DNA from: Novosphingobium terrae | GTDB lineage: Bacteria > Pseudomonadota > Alphaproteobacteria > Sphingomonadales > Sphingomonadaceae | Assembly (NCBI RefSeq): GCF_017163935.1 | Contig: NZ_JABVZR010000002.1 | Coordinates: 1,550,001-1,614,000, forward strand | Reading direction: 5' to 3' | Length of the DNA: 64,000 nt | In this document: positions 46,313 to 56,132 of the stretch, in pieces | How the letters are laid out: each line of letters opens with the position of its first letter | Numbering within the stretch: the first letter of the stretch is position 1 | Made by a program: the position numbers and the translations under genes | The notes under the pieces: model-generated | Databases searched by the model: none | Seen by the model: only the letters and a program-made list of their open reading frames with translations | Told to the model about the DNA's origin: nothing

Positions 46313-49156
46313 ATGAGAAAATTGCTGTTGTTAGCGACCGTGAGCATGGTCTCTGTCGGTGGAGCGCAAATCGTTCACGCGCAGGACAAGGGGGCTGACG
46401 CCGCGAAGACGCCTCCGTCGGATCCGGAGATCATCGTGACCGGTTCGCGAGTCGTGGTGAACGGAAATCAAATGCCGACCCCGGTCACGGTGGTCAATCA
46501 AGATGAACTGAGGCAGACGACGCCGACGACGATCGCTGACGCCCTCAACAAGCTTCCCGCAATGACCGCCTCGCGTTCGGCGCAAACCCAAAATAATCCC
46601 ACCACCAACGCGGTCGGCAATTTCCTGAACCTTAGGGGGTTCGGCATCCAGCGAACCCTGATCCTGCTCGATGGGCACCGTGTTCCAAGCTCGGCGCAGG
46701 ATGGATCGGTGGATACCAACACCATTCCACAGCTGTTTGTCAGTCGGGTTGACCTCGTGACGGGGGGCGTGTCAGCAGTCTACGGTTCGGATGCAGTGAC
46801 CGGCGTTGTCAACTATGTCCTCGATCACAAGTTCAAGGGCCTCAAGGGTGAATTTTCGGGCGGCATTTCAAATTACGGGGATGCACCGAGCTACCGGGCA
46901 GCAATCGGTTTCGGCAGCCAGATAACGCAGCAGCTTCACGTCGAGGCCAGCTACGAGCACTTCCAGCAAGAGGGCATCTTTAATGCGATGTCCCGACCCA
47001 CAGCTGCCGCCGTATACTGTCAGATCGGGACGGGCTCGGCCGCCAATCCCTATAGATTGGCCAGTGGGTGCAGATTTCCCTACAATGCCTTCAACGGCCT
47101 GATTGTGTCCGGACCGGCGGCCTTTCAGCAATTCACTGGTGTGGGCACGCTCGGCGCGTTCCAGCATGGCGCTTCCACCATCTCCCCTATTACCGAGATC
47201 GGCGGGAGCGGCACCTATGTGGCGGGTGGATCGCTGAGTGCCACGGTAAAGCTAGACCAAGCATTTGCACGAGCTGACTATGATTTTGACGGCGGCCCCC
47301 ACCTCTACCTTCAGGGGTCGCTGACCAAGAGCTATAACTACTATAATTTCCCTGAATACACGACGACAACCGCACCGTTGATCTTCTCTTCCAGCAACGG
47401 GTTTTTGCCTGCTGCCACTCAAGCTGCTGTCGGGGCTAATGGCACACCGGTTTTTGCCATGCAGACCAACGATCCGGGCTGGCCGACCCAGGGCGTCGTT
47501 GCCAACACCAACAATCTTCTGATTTCTGCTGGCGTCAATGGAAAAATCGGCAAGGGGTTCGAATGGTCCCTCGGGTATAGCTTCGGACGCACAACTCTCC
47601 ACGAGGTGTCGAAGAACAACATCAATCAGCAGCTCTTTGCAGCCGCGACAGATGCGGTGTCGTCGGGTGGGTCGGTAAAATGCTATGCGGCGACCCAAGC
47701 CGCCACGGCGTCTGCCTACGCAAACTGTGTGCCAGTTAATTTGTTTGGTCCCAACTCGTCAGCCCCTGGTACATTCGATTACTTTAGCCAGGACACATAC
47801 TTCGATCTCAAAAACGACCAGCATCTGGTCGATCTTTCCATTGTGGGCTCTCCGATCGAGCTGCCCGCCGGCCCGGTTCGGACCGCGATCAGTGGGCAGT
47901 TCCGGAGTTTCTCGCTGGAGTTGAACAGTCCGTTTTCGCCGCTGGCTCTAGCGAATTGTACCGGGCTTCGTTTCAACTGTACACAAGGTTCGACCACGCT
48001 CTGGCTGCAGAATGTTGTGTCCAGTGTGCCCCATGTGAGCGAGCAGGTGGAAGAAATTGCAGGGGAGGTCCAGATCCCCTTGCTGAAAGACCGCGCATTC
48101 ATTCGTGATCTGAGCACCAATGGCGCGATCCGATATGCTCATTACAGCGTATCGGGCGGGGCAACCACATGGAAGCTCGGGTTGGATTGGGCACCGGTGA
48201 GCGGGATCCGGTTCCGCGGGACGCGTTCGAAGGACTTTCGCGCGCCAACGCTTAACGACCTCTTCGCGCCTGTCTCGGTGAACAACGTCGGATTTACCGA
48301 CGCCTTGACGAATACGAGCGGCTTTGCGCCGCAGCAAAGTCAGGGCAATCCCAATCTCAAGCCGGAAACGAGTTACACGTGGACGGCTGGGGTGGTGTTC
48401 ACGCCGGCCTTCCTCCCGAATTTTTCCGCCTCGGTCGACTGGTACGACATCCAGGTGCGTGATGCGATCGAAGCCGTGGCGGGCAATGTCGCCATCTACA
48501 ATCAACTGTGCATCCAGAGCAACGGAACCTCCCCTTACTGCGCGCTTTACTCTCGCCCGTTCGGCTTGGGAAATACATCGGCCGCGAACTATCCTACCAA
48601 GCTCTATTCACTACCTCTCAATGTGGGGCGTCTGCGTACATCTGGTGTGGATCTTGACCTGGGCTACAGCCATTCGCTCGGGGCGGGTCGCCTCAGCCTG
48701 CGCGGATTGATGTCTTACCAGCCGACACTCGACGTTGATGTTGGTGTGGGGCAAGGTTACCTCAACGGCGCGGGCGCCGCGACGGGCGCAGGCCTATTCG
48801 CGCCGAAGTTGAAATTCACGGTACTCGCGAATTTCAAGACCGGTCCATTCACTGTGGGCGGTCAGGTTCGCTGGCGTTCCGCACTCAATGCCAGCGCGCT
48901 CGCTGCAACCGCGACAGCCAATAACTACGCATACAACGTGGCTCCCGTCGCTTACACCGATGCCAATATCGGATATGACTTCACTCACGGTTCCGGTGTG
49001 ATCACGGCGTTTATTTCTGTGCAGAACGTCTTCAACGTCAATCCTCCTGTTTACACGATCGGGTCGGCGGCTTTTGCCAATTTCATCCCTCCGGTCTTTC
49101 AGGGTGACAGCATCATGGGGCGCTATTTTACGGGAGGGGTACGCTTCAAGTTTTGA
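46313..49156 (+). CDS. TonB-dependent receptor, large type 3
   Basis: A 947-residue TBDR and paralogue of 30301 and 39047. The signal peptide ends VHAQD, the plug begins IIVTGSRVVVNGNQMPTP, VYGSDAVTGVVNY marks the plug core, and GRYFTGGVRFKF is the last strand. GAGGGGGAGC precedes the ATG. It leads the glycosidase/GntR/ceramidase locus and probably imports the product or substrate of those secreted enzymes. Operator site 5 upstream suggests GntR control rather than PhoPQ control. Confidence 0.88.
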   Translation: MRKLLLLATVSMVSVGGAQIVHAQDKGADAAKTPPSDPEIIVTGSRVVVNGNQMPTPVTVVNQDELRQTTPTTIADALNKLPAMTASRSAQTQNNPTTNAVGNFLNLRGFGIQRTLILLDGHRVPSSAQDGSVDTNTIPQLFVSRVDLVTGGVSAVYGSDAVTGVVNYVLDHKFKGLKGEFSGGISNYGDAPSYRAAIGFGSQITQQLHVEASYEHFQQEGIFNAMSRPTAAAVYCQIGTGSAANPYRLASGCRFPYNAFNGLIVSGPAAFQQFTGVGTLGAFQHGASTISPITEIGGSGTYVAGGSLSATVKLDQAFARADYDFDGGPHLYLQGSLTKSYNYYNFPEYTTTTAPLIFSSSNGFLPAATQAAVGANGTPVFAMQTNDPGWPTQGVVANTNNLLISAGVNGKIGKGFEWSLGYSFGRTTLHEVSKNNINQQLFAAATDAVSSGGSVKCYAATQAATASAYANCVPVNLFGPNSSAPGTFDYFSQDTYFDLKNDQHLVDLSIVGSPIELPAGPVRTAISGQFRSFSLELNSPFSPLALANCTGLRFNCTQGSTTLWLQNVVSSVPHVSEQVEEIAGEVQIPLLKDRAFIRDLSTNGAIRYAHYSVSGGATTWKLGLDWAPVSGIRFRGTRSKDFRAPTLNDLFAPVSVNNVGFTDALTNTSGFAPQQSQGNPNLKPETSYTWTAGVVFTPAFLPNFSASVDWYDIQVRDAIEAVAGNVAIYNQLCIQSNGTSPYCALYSRPFGLGNTSAANYPTKLYSLPLNVGRLRTSGVDLDLGYSHSLGAGRLSLRGLMSYQPTLDVDVGVGQGYLNGAGAATGAGLFAPKLKFTVLANFKTGPFTVGGQVRWRSALNASALAATATANNYAYNVAPVAYTDANIGYDFTHGSGVITAFISVQNVFNVNPPVYTIGSAAFANFIPPVFQGDSIMGRYFTGGVRFKF

Positions 49157-49163
49157 TCTCGCT

Positions 49164-49211
49164 GTCTCGTCTCTCAATTGGGGAGGCGAGGCAGCGTCTG
49201 CCTCTCGAGAC
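49164..49211 (+). terminator. Nested hairpin after the TBDR gene
   Basis: An outer GTCTCG/CGAGAC pair (49164-49169, 49206-49211) encloses GAGGCAG/CTGCCTC (49188-49204). It lies just after the receptor stop codon. There is no strong T-run. Confidence 0.4.
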
Positions 49212-49373
49212 GTCAAAGCGCAAAGTCGCCATGAGCTTGGCGTGGACGCGCGTGGTCAAGCACATTCCGGATGGAATTTGCATCGACGAGAATTGCGGGT
49301 CGAGATGAGAGCAAGGTGGCTAGCCCCCTGGCTTCTTGTCGTGGGCCCGTTTCAAACGTGAAAGGATTGATCA

Positions 49374-51005
49374 ATGAAAGTGAAGGCATTTCGTCTCGAT
49401 TGGCAGTTTCGCGCGGCAGGCGCGGCCCTGGCCTTGGCTGCAGGGCTAGGCGCCACGACTGGCCACACGCAACCTGCGCCTGCCGCTCAGAGCAGTTCGG
49501 AGAGTGGTCAATATCGCGACGTGGTGGTCGATGCGGGCAAGTCAATCGGATCAATCAAGCCGCTGACGGGCTTCACCGGCGGGCGGAAGGGGAGTGCCGC
49601 CAAATTGGCCTTGATGCGCCAAATCGGAATTACGACATGGCGAACTCATGATACCGGCGCTTTGGATATCACTGGGACGAGCGAATCCGCGATTTTCCCC
49701 GACCTGTCGGCGGATGCCGACAATCCGGCGAACTACCGGTTTGAAGCATCCGACGCCCAGATGCTGCAGATCGTCGAGGAGGGTAGTGTACCTTTCGTCC
49801 GTCTCGGCAACGGTCACGACCCGGCGGTTCCGTCCGACTACAAGAAATATGCGAAAGTCCTGGAACACATCCTTCGGCATTACAACCAGGGATGGGACAA
49901 TGGCTATCACATGAATCTGAAAGTGTTCGAAATTTGGAACGAACCCGATATGTCCAAGGCGTCTACCACTATGGGCGGCAGGTTTTGGACCGGAACACCG
50001 CAGCAGTTCTACGAGCTTTATGGTGTCATCGATCAGACAGTCCGGAAGGTTGTGCCAGACGCGGTCGTTGGTGGTCCCGGCCAGGTTGGGAACGGAAGTG
50101 ACTATCGCTCCGATTTCTTCAAATATCTGAAGCAACACCAGATCAAGCTCGATTTTTACAGCTTCCATTGGTACGATGTTCCGTCGAGCAACCCGAATAA
50201 CGTCAATCGGATCGCGGCCGACCTCAATAGGGATCTCGAGGCCGCCGGTTTCCGGAACGTCCCTCTTGTCGTCAGTGAGTGGGGGTACGACCTTTTTGAC
50301 CCGACGGCGAAGCCAACTCAGTTGGCGGCCTACACCAGCGCCATTCTGACCTACATGCAGAGTTCGACAATCGCCCAGCAATATTTGGAAGTCCTGAACA
50401 TCGGCAAGGGCGGCCACGTCTTCGAGGGCGATGCGCTGTCTCCCGCGGGCTATGCCTATGGTGCGACGACCTCGATGCTCGCCACGCCGGAGCGGCTGGC
50501 GGTGACGGGCGACGACAACATCGGGTTTGCCGTACTGGCTGGTGCGGCGACGCCAACCTCGACCGATACGCAGGAAGAAATTCGAGTGCTTATCACCAAC
50601 TATGAGATTCCTGTCCAGGACCGCGGCCCTATCCCCGATGGCCCCGTCCCTGGTTTGAAAGCTTCCGTGACCAACAACGTTCTTTGCGGTGACCTTCCGG
50701 CTTGTTACCATATCCCGCCCCGGATCAGCCCCACCTATGCCCGCAATTCCGGCTACAATCTTACCGTTGCCAATTTGCCGGCATGGGCCGACCGGGGTTA
50801 TACCGTTACGCGTTACAGGATCGATGGCACCAAGAATCTTGAGCAAGTGAACCAGACGTCCGGTTCAGGCCGGACACTGAAGATTGCAGCCTCGCTGCCA
50901 GCTCCCGGGGTTGAACTCGTCGTGATCCGTGGCGCAAAAGCGCCGGCTGCCACTGCGTTGGGCATCTGGAGCCTGCCGCATCATTGGAATGGCTTGGCAC
51001 GCTGA
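49374..51005 (+). CDS. Secreted GH39-like glycoside hydrolase A
   Basis: A 543-residue clan GH-A type enzyme with a signal peptide (AALALAAGLGATTG). The acid/base is E190 in EIWNEPD and the likely nucleophile E302 in VVSEWGYD, the GH39 beta-xylosidase/iduronidase pattern; FHWYD between them is also typical. The C-terminal 200 residues look like a beta-sandwich. It probably removes a sugar from a glycoside in the periplasm or outside the cell. It is related to the gene at 56133. It follows the TBDR gene, and two hairpins cover its end. Confidence 0.8.
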   Translation: MKVKAFRLDWQFRAAGAALALAAGLGATTGHTQPAPAAQSSSESGQYRDVVVDAGKSIGSIKPLTGFTGGRKGSAAKLALMRQIGITTWRTHDTGALDITGTSESAIFPDLSADADNPANYRFEASDAQMLQIVEEGSVPFVRLGNGHDPAVPSDYKKYAKVLEHILRHYNQGWDNGYHMNLKVFEIWNEPDMSKASTTMGGRFWTGTPQQFYELYGVIDQTVRKVVPDAVVGGPGQVGNGSDYRSDFFKYLKQHQIKLDFYSFHWYDVPSSNPNNVNRIAADLNRDLEAAGFRNVPLVVSEWGYDLFDPTAKPTQLAAYTSAILTYMQSSTIAQQYLEVLNIGKGGHVFEGDALSPAGYAYGATTSMLATPERLAVTGDDNIGFAVLAGAATPTSTDTQEEIRVLITNYEIPVQDRGPIPDGPVPGLKASVTNNVLCGDLPACYHIPPRISPTYARNSGYNLTVANLPAWADRGYTVTRYRIDGTKNLEQVNQTSGSGRTLKIAASLPAPGVELVVIRGAKAPAATALGIWSLPHHWNGLAR

Positions 51006-51084
51006 TCTGAAGGGAAGGCTTGCGCCTTTCGGATCAGCAAAGAAGAGAGCTGGTGATCGGCATGATTTTCGATCACCAGCTCTC
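51001..51084 (+). terminator. Double hairpin at the end of glycosidase A
   Basis: GCTGATC (51001-51007) pairs with GATCAGC (51032-51038) with inner matches. It is followed by a perfect 15-bp stem, GAGAGCTGGTGATCG (51045-51059) with CGATCACCAGCTCTC (51070-51084). The second is among the strongest hairpins in the window and lacks a T-run. Confidence 0.6.
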
Positions 51085-51483
51085 CCGCTGCAAAATTCGG
51101 CTCTACCTAAGTGGCGTTGGAAGAGCCCGCAGAAATTGTCACAATCAGGGATATAGTTCCGTCCGCCTGCCTCGCCCGGTGCCGCGAAATCCCTTCGCAA
51201 CCAGACATTCCGCGTGGAAAATCATATTTTCCCCAACCAGAATCTTGGGAAAGAACCGTTGGTCTCATGGGCCTGGTGGCACTTCCCTCCCGCTGCTACT
51301 GGGAGCAATAACCACGGCCTCGTCGGCTTCGCGCCGACTTGACGGAATGTCATGTCTCGCTTGGAATCTTTTCATGGAATAGCGTCGGGGTAAAGGGCAT
51401 GCGCTTCCAGAACTATGATAGCGGGCCACACTCGGTCATCCGGCACTGAAGAGCGGGCGTCAAACTTTCGCGAAGAGATCAGT
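51085..51483. other. Intergenic region with a 17-bp palindrome, no gene seen
   Basis: GGAAAATCATATTTTCC at 51216-51232 is a perfect inverted repeat around CAT and could be a regulator site. No coding sequence is recognised. Confidence 0.35.
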
Positions 51484-51495
51484 TCACCCAATGAC
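51484..51495. promoter_or_regulatory. Putative GntR operator, site 6
   Basis: TCACCCAATGAC, identical to site 4, followed by the same TGTCTATTGAG stretch and by ACTATC at the same distance. It lies 60 bases before the GntR B start codon. Confidence 0.55.
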
Positions 51496-51554
51496 TCTGT
51501 CTATTGAGCAAGTGGCTCAGTTGCACTATCCATCGGGGGAAGGAGTGACGAGGA

Positions 51555-52361
51555 ATGGGGCTTGCGACGGTACGACCGCTTGGAATCAGGGTCAAAATGG
51601 TTGATGAGATCATCGAATCATTGCGGCAGCAAATCGTCTCGGGAAAGCTTGGCGACGGAGCACGTCTGCCGACCGAGAAGGAGCTCGCGCAGAACTACGC
51701 GGTAAGCCAGCCGACCATCCGTGAGGCAATTCGCGCACTGGAGACCCTTGGACTCGTCGAGGTTCAGCATGGCAGCGGTACATTTGTGCGCAGCCAGGGA
51801 AGCTATGCGCTTGCACTCTCGCTCCAGACCCTATTGCAGCTGGAAAGTGTGGGTATCTTCGAGGTGCTCGATGTCAGGCAATTACTCGGCCGGCAGTCGG
51901 TCAGGGCAACAGCAAAGCTGGCGACCGACGAAGAAATCGAGATGATCGGTCGATCACTTGCTGCGCTCGATCGCTTGGATGAGGTCGACGACGTTGACGA
52001 GATTCTTCGCCGGATGATTGACTTCCAGTGTTCGATTTCGGCCCTTTGCCGCAATCCGCTGCTGCACAGGCTCGAGACCTTCCTCGTTACGCTGCTGCTC
52101 GAAGTGCAGGTGATACCGATGCGCAAGCGTGGGATGAAGTTCTGGCGCGATCGCGCGGTCGCTTTTCAGGGTGACCGGCGCGAGATTTTCGCTGCAATTC
52201 AGGCTCGTGACATTGGGAAGGCTGGTGACGCGATGGAAAATTATCTTGAGCACCAGCGGGCCCGCTTCGTCGAGGACAAGAAGCTCGGTGCGCTCAATCT
52301 CTCTGACTCGCGCCTGATCGAAGGGCTTGCCGAGATGGTGCGACAGATGAAGACGGCCTGA
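51555..52361 (+). CDS. FadR-type GntR transcriptional regulator B
   Basis: A 268-residue paralogue of the regulator at 17721, nearly identical in the winged-helix domain (VSQPTIREAIRALETLGLVEV and HGSGTFVRSQG) and in the last 20 residues. Most differences are in the effector domain, so both probably bind the same operator but respond to different ligands. It overlaps the next gene by one base (TGATG), so the NmrA-like protein is made with it. Likely local regulator of the TBDR/glycosidase locus. Confidence 0.88.
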   Translation: MGLATVRPLGIRVKMVDEIIESLRQQIVSGKLGDGARLPTEKELAQNYAVSQPTIREAIRALETLGLVEVQHGSGTFVRSQGSYALALSLQTLLQLESVGIFEVLDVRQLLGRQSVRATAKLATDEEIEMIGRSLAALDRLDEVDDVDEILRRMIDFQCSISALCRNPLLHRLETFLVTLLLEVQVIPMRKRGMKFWRDRAVAFQGDRREIFAAIQARDIGKAGDAMENYLEHQRARFVEDKKLGALNLSDSRLIEGLAEMVRQMKTA

Positions 52362-53230
52362 TGTCCCTAATGGTTGCTCCCATAGTGCGAACGGTGCTGG
52401 TCACAGCAGCCAATGGTAGAACCGGTCGTTATGTGATCGAGGCTCTTCGCCGCAAATTGAGTGATGTGAAGATCCGGGCATTTGCCCGATCGAGCGCTGG
52501 TCACGCCGACGAAACCGTCATCGGGGATTTCGAGGACCCGCAGGCGAGGCGCAAGGCCGTGGATGGAGTGGACACGGTCATTCATTATGGGCCGCCCATG
52601 CATCCGCGAGAGACCGCATACGGCACCGCCATGGTGGACGCGGCGGTTGCCGCTGGGGTGCGAAGATTCGTCTATATCTCGGTGATCAATCCACAAATCG
52701 ACGATCTCCTCAACCACAAGGCGAAGTTGCAGGTCGAGGCCTATCTGCTCAATTCCGGTCTGACGTGGAGCATTGTGCGGCCGCAGCACTTCATGCAGTC
52801 CATTGATGTGGCGAGGGCTGTCCGTGACGGTGCAGTCATGCTTCCCTATGCTGGCGACGTTGCCTTGGGGCATGTTGATCTGAAGGACGTGGCCGAAGCG
52901 GTTGTGGCCGTGGTGAGCGAAGACAGTCATGCCTTTGCCGCATACGACCTGTCGAGCAATGAGCTGATGCCGTTTGCCTCACTATGCGAGGTCATCGCCC
53001 GTGTCTCTGGAGCTCCTGTCGTTCATCGCACCGTTGACATAGCCGCGACCGTCAAGATGATCAGCGGTTTCTGGCCTGAGCCATTCACCGCCTATACCTC
53101 CGAGGGCTTCTACCGGCTTTTTGGCTATTATGGCCGGCACGGTATCAAGGGGAACTCAGCCCATCTTCGCCTATTGCTGGGACGCGAGCCAGGCGACTTC
53201 GAGGCTTACGTTCGCCGCTCTCTTTCCTAG
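52361..53230 (+). CDS. NmrA-like NAD(P)-binding protein
   Basis: A 289-residue atypical SDR of the NmrA/HSCARG type. The Rossmann motif reads VTAANGRTGR (TGxxGxxG-like), then GDFEDPQ, RRFVYISV and WSIVRPQHFMQS. The YxxxK catalytic pair is not obvious, so it could be a redox sensor or a reductase. It is translationally coupled to GntR B. Its place in the pathway is unknown. Confidence 0.78.
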   Translation: MSLMVAPIVRTVLVTAANGRTGRYVIEALRRKLSDVKIRAFARSSAGHADETVIGDFEDPQARRKAVDGVDTVIHYGPPMHPRETAYGTAMVDAAVAAGVRRFVYISVINPQIDDLLNHKAKLQVEAYLLNSGLTWSIVRPQHFMQSIDVARAVRDGAVMLPYAGDVALGHVDLKDVAEAVVAVVSEDSHAFAAYDLSSNELMPFASLCEVIARVSGAPVVHRTVDIAATVKMISGFWPEPFTAYTSEGFYRLFGYYGRHGIKGNSAHLRLLLGREPGDFEAYVRRSLS

Positions 53231-54015
53231 CGCCTTTTCGCGCAGCGCGGGGGGATCGTAAGGCTTGGTTCGCAGCATGGTCACGCCCCCCGCTCCGTCG
53301 CGTGCAGTGCAGAACAGGGCTTCTCCCGACCGACGGTCGGGGTATTCAAGTTCACGCTGCTGCGAAAATTCCGTTGCGATTTTACCCAAGGTCGCCTAGT
53401 CAATGGGTCACCAGAACACTTGAGGGAAAGTTTGTCTGGCCCGACAACATGAAGGACATCCGGAGCCCATCTGAATGAACATCCGGAGACGCAGGGTGTC
53501 TATCCCACGTGCAACCTGAGGGCGAGAACTTTCATAGGCGCGTGGAGGTCAACCGATGTTCGGTCATGTGGGATCTGGAACCGCGCTGCAGGTCGGGGGC
53601 TCATCAAAGCAGTTCGGGTGGGATGTGGATGTGGGTGTAGGTTTCCAGCCTCGATGGCTATGCCCTTTATGGTAGATGCGGCAAGACCGTGAACTGGCGA
53701 TGTACTCAGGAAAGTTCAACCTCGGACCCAAACACGTCAGGGTAGCCAATGGTGCGCAATTTCTTAGGGTGCAGTGCGCTGCACCAGAGAAGGTGAAGAG
53801 CCGTGACACGATCCATGTCAGCGAAGACGGAATCGACTCTCGTGAGCCTTGATCCAGCCGCTATACCAGCTTTGTTCAGCTGGTTGGGCTGTGTTCAGCC
53901 GTTCGATGGCCTGCTGGCGCCGGTGGCGGGATAAGCATGGGCGGTAGCCGGCTATGAATTTGTCCGAGTAATTCTCACCCTACTGATCGATAGCCATGAA
54001 GGGGATGCAGTCGCA
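53231..54015. other. 785-base region without a recognised gene
   Basis: GTCAATGGGTCA (53399-53410) is a weaker GntR operator-like site (10 of 12 positions of the site-4 form). A 39-codon frame at 53556-53675 has a good ribosome site (GGAGG, seven-base spacing) but no recognised family. The rest shows nothing coherent and may be decayed DNA. Confidence 0.35.
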
Positions 54016-55488
54016 ATGATCAGGAAACAGGTAGGACTTACCGTATTGACGGTAACGGCAGTGGCGATAACGACAGGCGCACTTGCGCAAGGCGTGGCAG
54101 CGTCAGACTCGGGCGGCGTTCCGTCGTTGAGCGCGGCCGGGGCGGCTGGCTTCGTTGCCGGTGCTGCCAAAGTCGACATCAGCCCTCCTGCGAATGCCCT
54201 GCTGCACGGTGATCGACTGCACGACCCGCTGAATGTTCGCGCAATCTATGTCGGGAGTGGCCCCGCGTGCGCCGTGCTTGTGGGGATGGATCAGGGCAAT
54301 GCACTCAATCCGGTGGTGGCCACTGCGACCGCGCAGATCACGGCGCGGCTTGGCTGTCCGGCGGAGAACGTCGTTATTTCGGCGACGCACACGCACAGCG
54401 GCAACGCGGGCGGCCTTGACGGTGGCAACTCGCCCAATCCCGCGCCACAGCGGGTTGCCGACGCGATCGTCCAGGCCGCGACTGCTGCAAAAGCCGCAGC
54501 TCGAGCCGCGCGGGTCGGTTACGGAACTACTCAGGTCAACCTCAACGTCAATCGCGACTTCTATGACGGTAATATGTGGATGCAGGCGCCGAACCGCGTC
54601 GCACCGTCTGACAAGACGTTGGCGGTGGTCGAGTTCATCGACGCCCGGGGCATGCCAATCGGCGTCTATATGAATTATGCGATGCATCCGATCAACTTTT
54701 ATCTGTCTGGGGTTATCAGCGCGGATTTCCCCGGGGCAGCGTCCAACTACATCGAAAAGCGATTTCCCGGTGCCGTCGCGGTCTTCACGCAGGGACCGAG
54801 CGGAGACCAAAACCCACTGTTCACCCGCTCGATGCTCAAGCTTTCCGGACTACGCACGCGTTCGCCTTTTGGGGTGGACCAGAGTGTTGAAAGCGAAGAT
54901 GGATGGGTCGGGTCTGCGCATCAGGCCAATGCCAACACCGCGCAGACGACCGCGATGAACACGCCGATGCGTCCCGATGAGATTCCCGCCTGGGAACAGG
55001 CGATTGCCGAAACAACCGAGACGGTGAACATGATGGGAGCACTGATCGGCGAATCAGCGATCGACGTCATGCGTAACCTGACGCCGGAGAGGGCGTCCAC
55101 CGGTGTGCTGCGCGGTGCGCAGGCCAACTTCACCTGCCCAGGGCGCGACCGGCTCGATCCAACCGCCAGGCAAGGGACGCTCCCCCCATATAAGGATGGC
55201 GAGCCGGTAAACTTGAAAGTGGGAGTTCTTCGGATTGGCAACATCTACCTTTCGACCGTGAATGGCGAAGTGTTCAACGAAATCGGTCAGAGGTTGAAGC
55301 GCGAGGCCCCGGAAAGTCGATTGATGATGGTGACGTTGGCTAACGGCCGGGCTAATTCAGGCTACATCTATTCGAACGCTGCGGCTGAGCACTTGAGCTT
55401 TCAGGTGATCGGCTCCCGCCTCAAGCCGGGTTGCGCCGAGGACAAGATCGTCGATCACGTGCTGACTTTGCTGAGCCGCTCCAGATAA
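54016..55488 (+). CDS. Secreted neutral/alkaline ceramidase-family amidase
   Basis: A 490-residue protein with a signal peptide (GLTVLTVTAVAITTGALAQG). It matches the N-terminal catalytic domain of neutral ceramidases: VDISPP, the zinc motif THTHSG (H125, H127), NYAMHP, the nucleophile region GPSGDQNP and GEVFNE. It lacks the C-terminal immunoglobulin-like domain of classical enzymes. It would hydrolyse an N-acyl or similar amide in the periplasm; in this glycosidase locus the true substrate may be a plant or sphingolipid conjugate. Compare the degenerate relative at 19859. Confidence 0.8.
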   Translation: MIRKQVGLTVLTVTAVAITTGALAQGVAASDSGGVPSLSAAGAAGFVAGAAKVDISPPANALLHGDRLHDPLNVRAIYVGSGPACAVLVGMDQGNALNPVVATATAQITARLGCPAENVVISATHTHSGNAGGLDGGNSPNPAPQRVADAIVQAATAAKAAARAARVGYGTTQVNLNVNRDFYDGNMWMQAPNRVAPSDKTLAVVEFIDARGMPIGVYMNYAMHPINFYLSGVISADFPGAASNYIEKRFPGAVAVFTQGPSGDQNPLFTRSMLKLSGLRTRSPFGVDQSVESEDGWVGSAHQANANTAQTTAMNTPMRPDEIPAWEQAIAETTETVNMMGALIGESAIDVMRNLTPERASTGVLRGAQANFTCPGRDRLDPTARQGTLPPYKDGEPVNLKVGVLRIGNIYLSTVNGEVFNEIGQRLKREAPESRLMMVTLANGRANSGYIYSNAAAEHLSFQVIGSRLKPGCAEDKIVDHVLTLLSRSR

Positions 55489-56132
55489 GGAATATCTATG
55501 TGGTGTTTTATTTTGCTTCACGGATGATCCTGCGAACCAGATATTGGTACTCTGAAAGCCCTTTGTCTCCACAGTTGCCCTCGACGTTTGCTTTCCAATT
55601 TGGGATCCGAAAATAAGGCTGCCCAACTGTTAACCGAGAAGAGGGCGGCGCCAAATCGAATCTCGTCGATTTTACGAGCCGACTGCCGACTGTCCCCGTG
55701 CCAGGTTCGTCGATCGGCATGGACGTGTTTGCTTATCGTGCCGACTTCTGCGCGCCTTGTCTCACAAAAATGTAACGCTATGCGATGGGGAGATTGCCGA
55801 TATTATCGGCAGCCAGCCTAGAGAGCGTTGGTCGCGATACTCCATACAGATCGCTGCCTCGCCCAGATACCCACTTGAATGGGGGGCGATAAATTGCGCA
55901 TCAAACGCTGCTTTATGACTGCACTGCGACAAACGCCATTCGGCCTTGGCAAGTCTTCCATCTCGGAGGGTGCCTCTCGTACACGAGTATCAAAAGGTCG
56001 ATTGGCTTTTTTATTGCACCCTCATCGCATTGAGGCGAGCTTTCGATCGGTGATGACGCTTTGTGAATAGTCACGGATATTGGCGATGTGGCAGGTTAGG
56101 CCGATGTTTGTGGGTTCAAAGGTCGAAGCAAA
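55489..56132. other. 644-base region without a recognised gene
   Basis: AT-richer than its surroundings. Short frames on both strands show no motif or ribosome site. No GTCA-N5-TGAC or PhoP-box-like site was seen. Confidence 0.35.

Noticed and set aside
49551-50846. A 431-codon reverse-strand frame over glycosidase A.
   Set aside because: Antisense to a gene with intact GH39-like motifs; no motif of its own.
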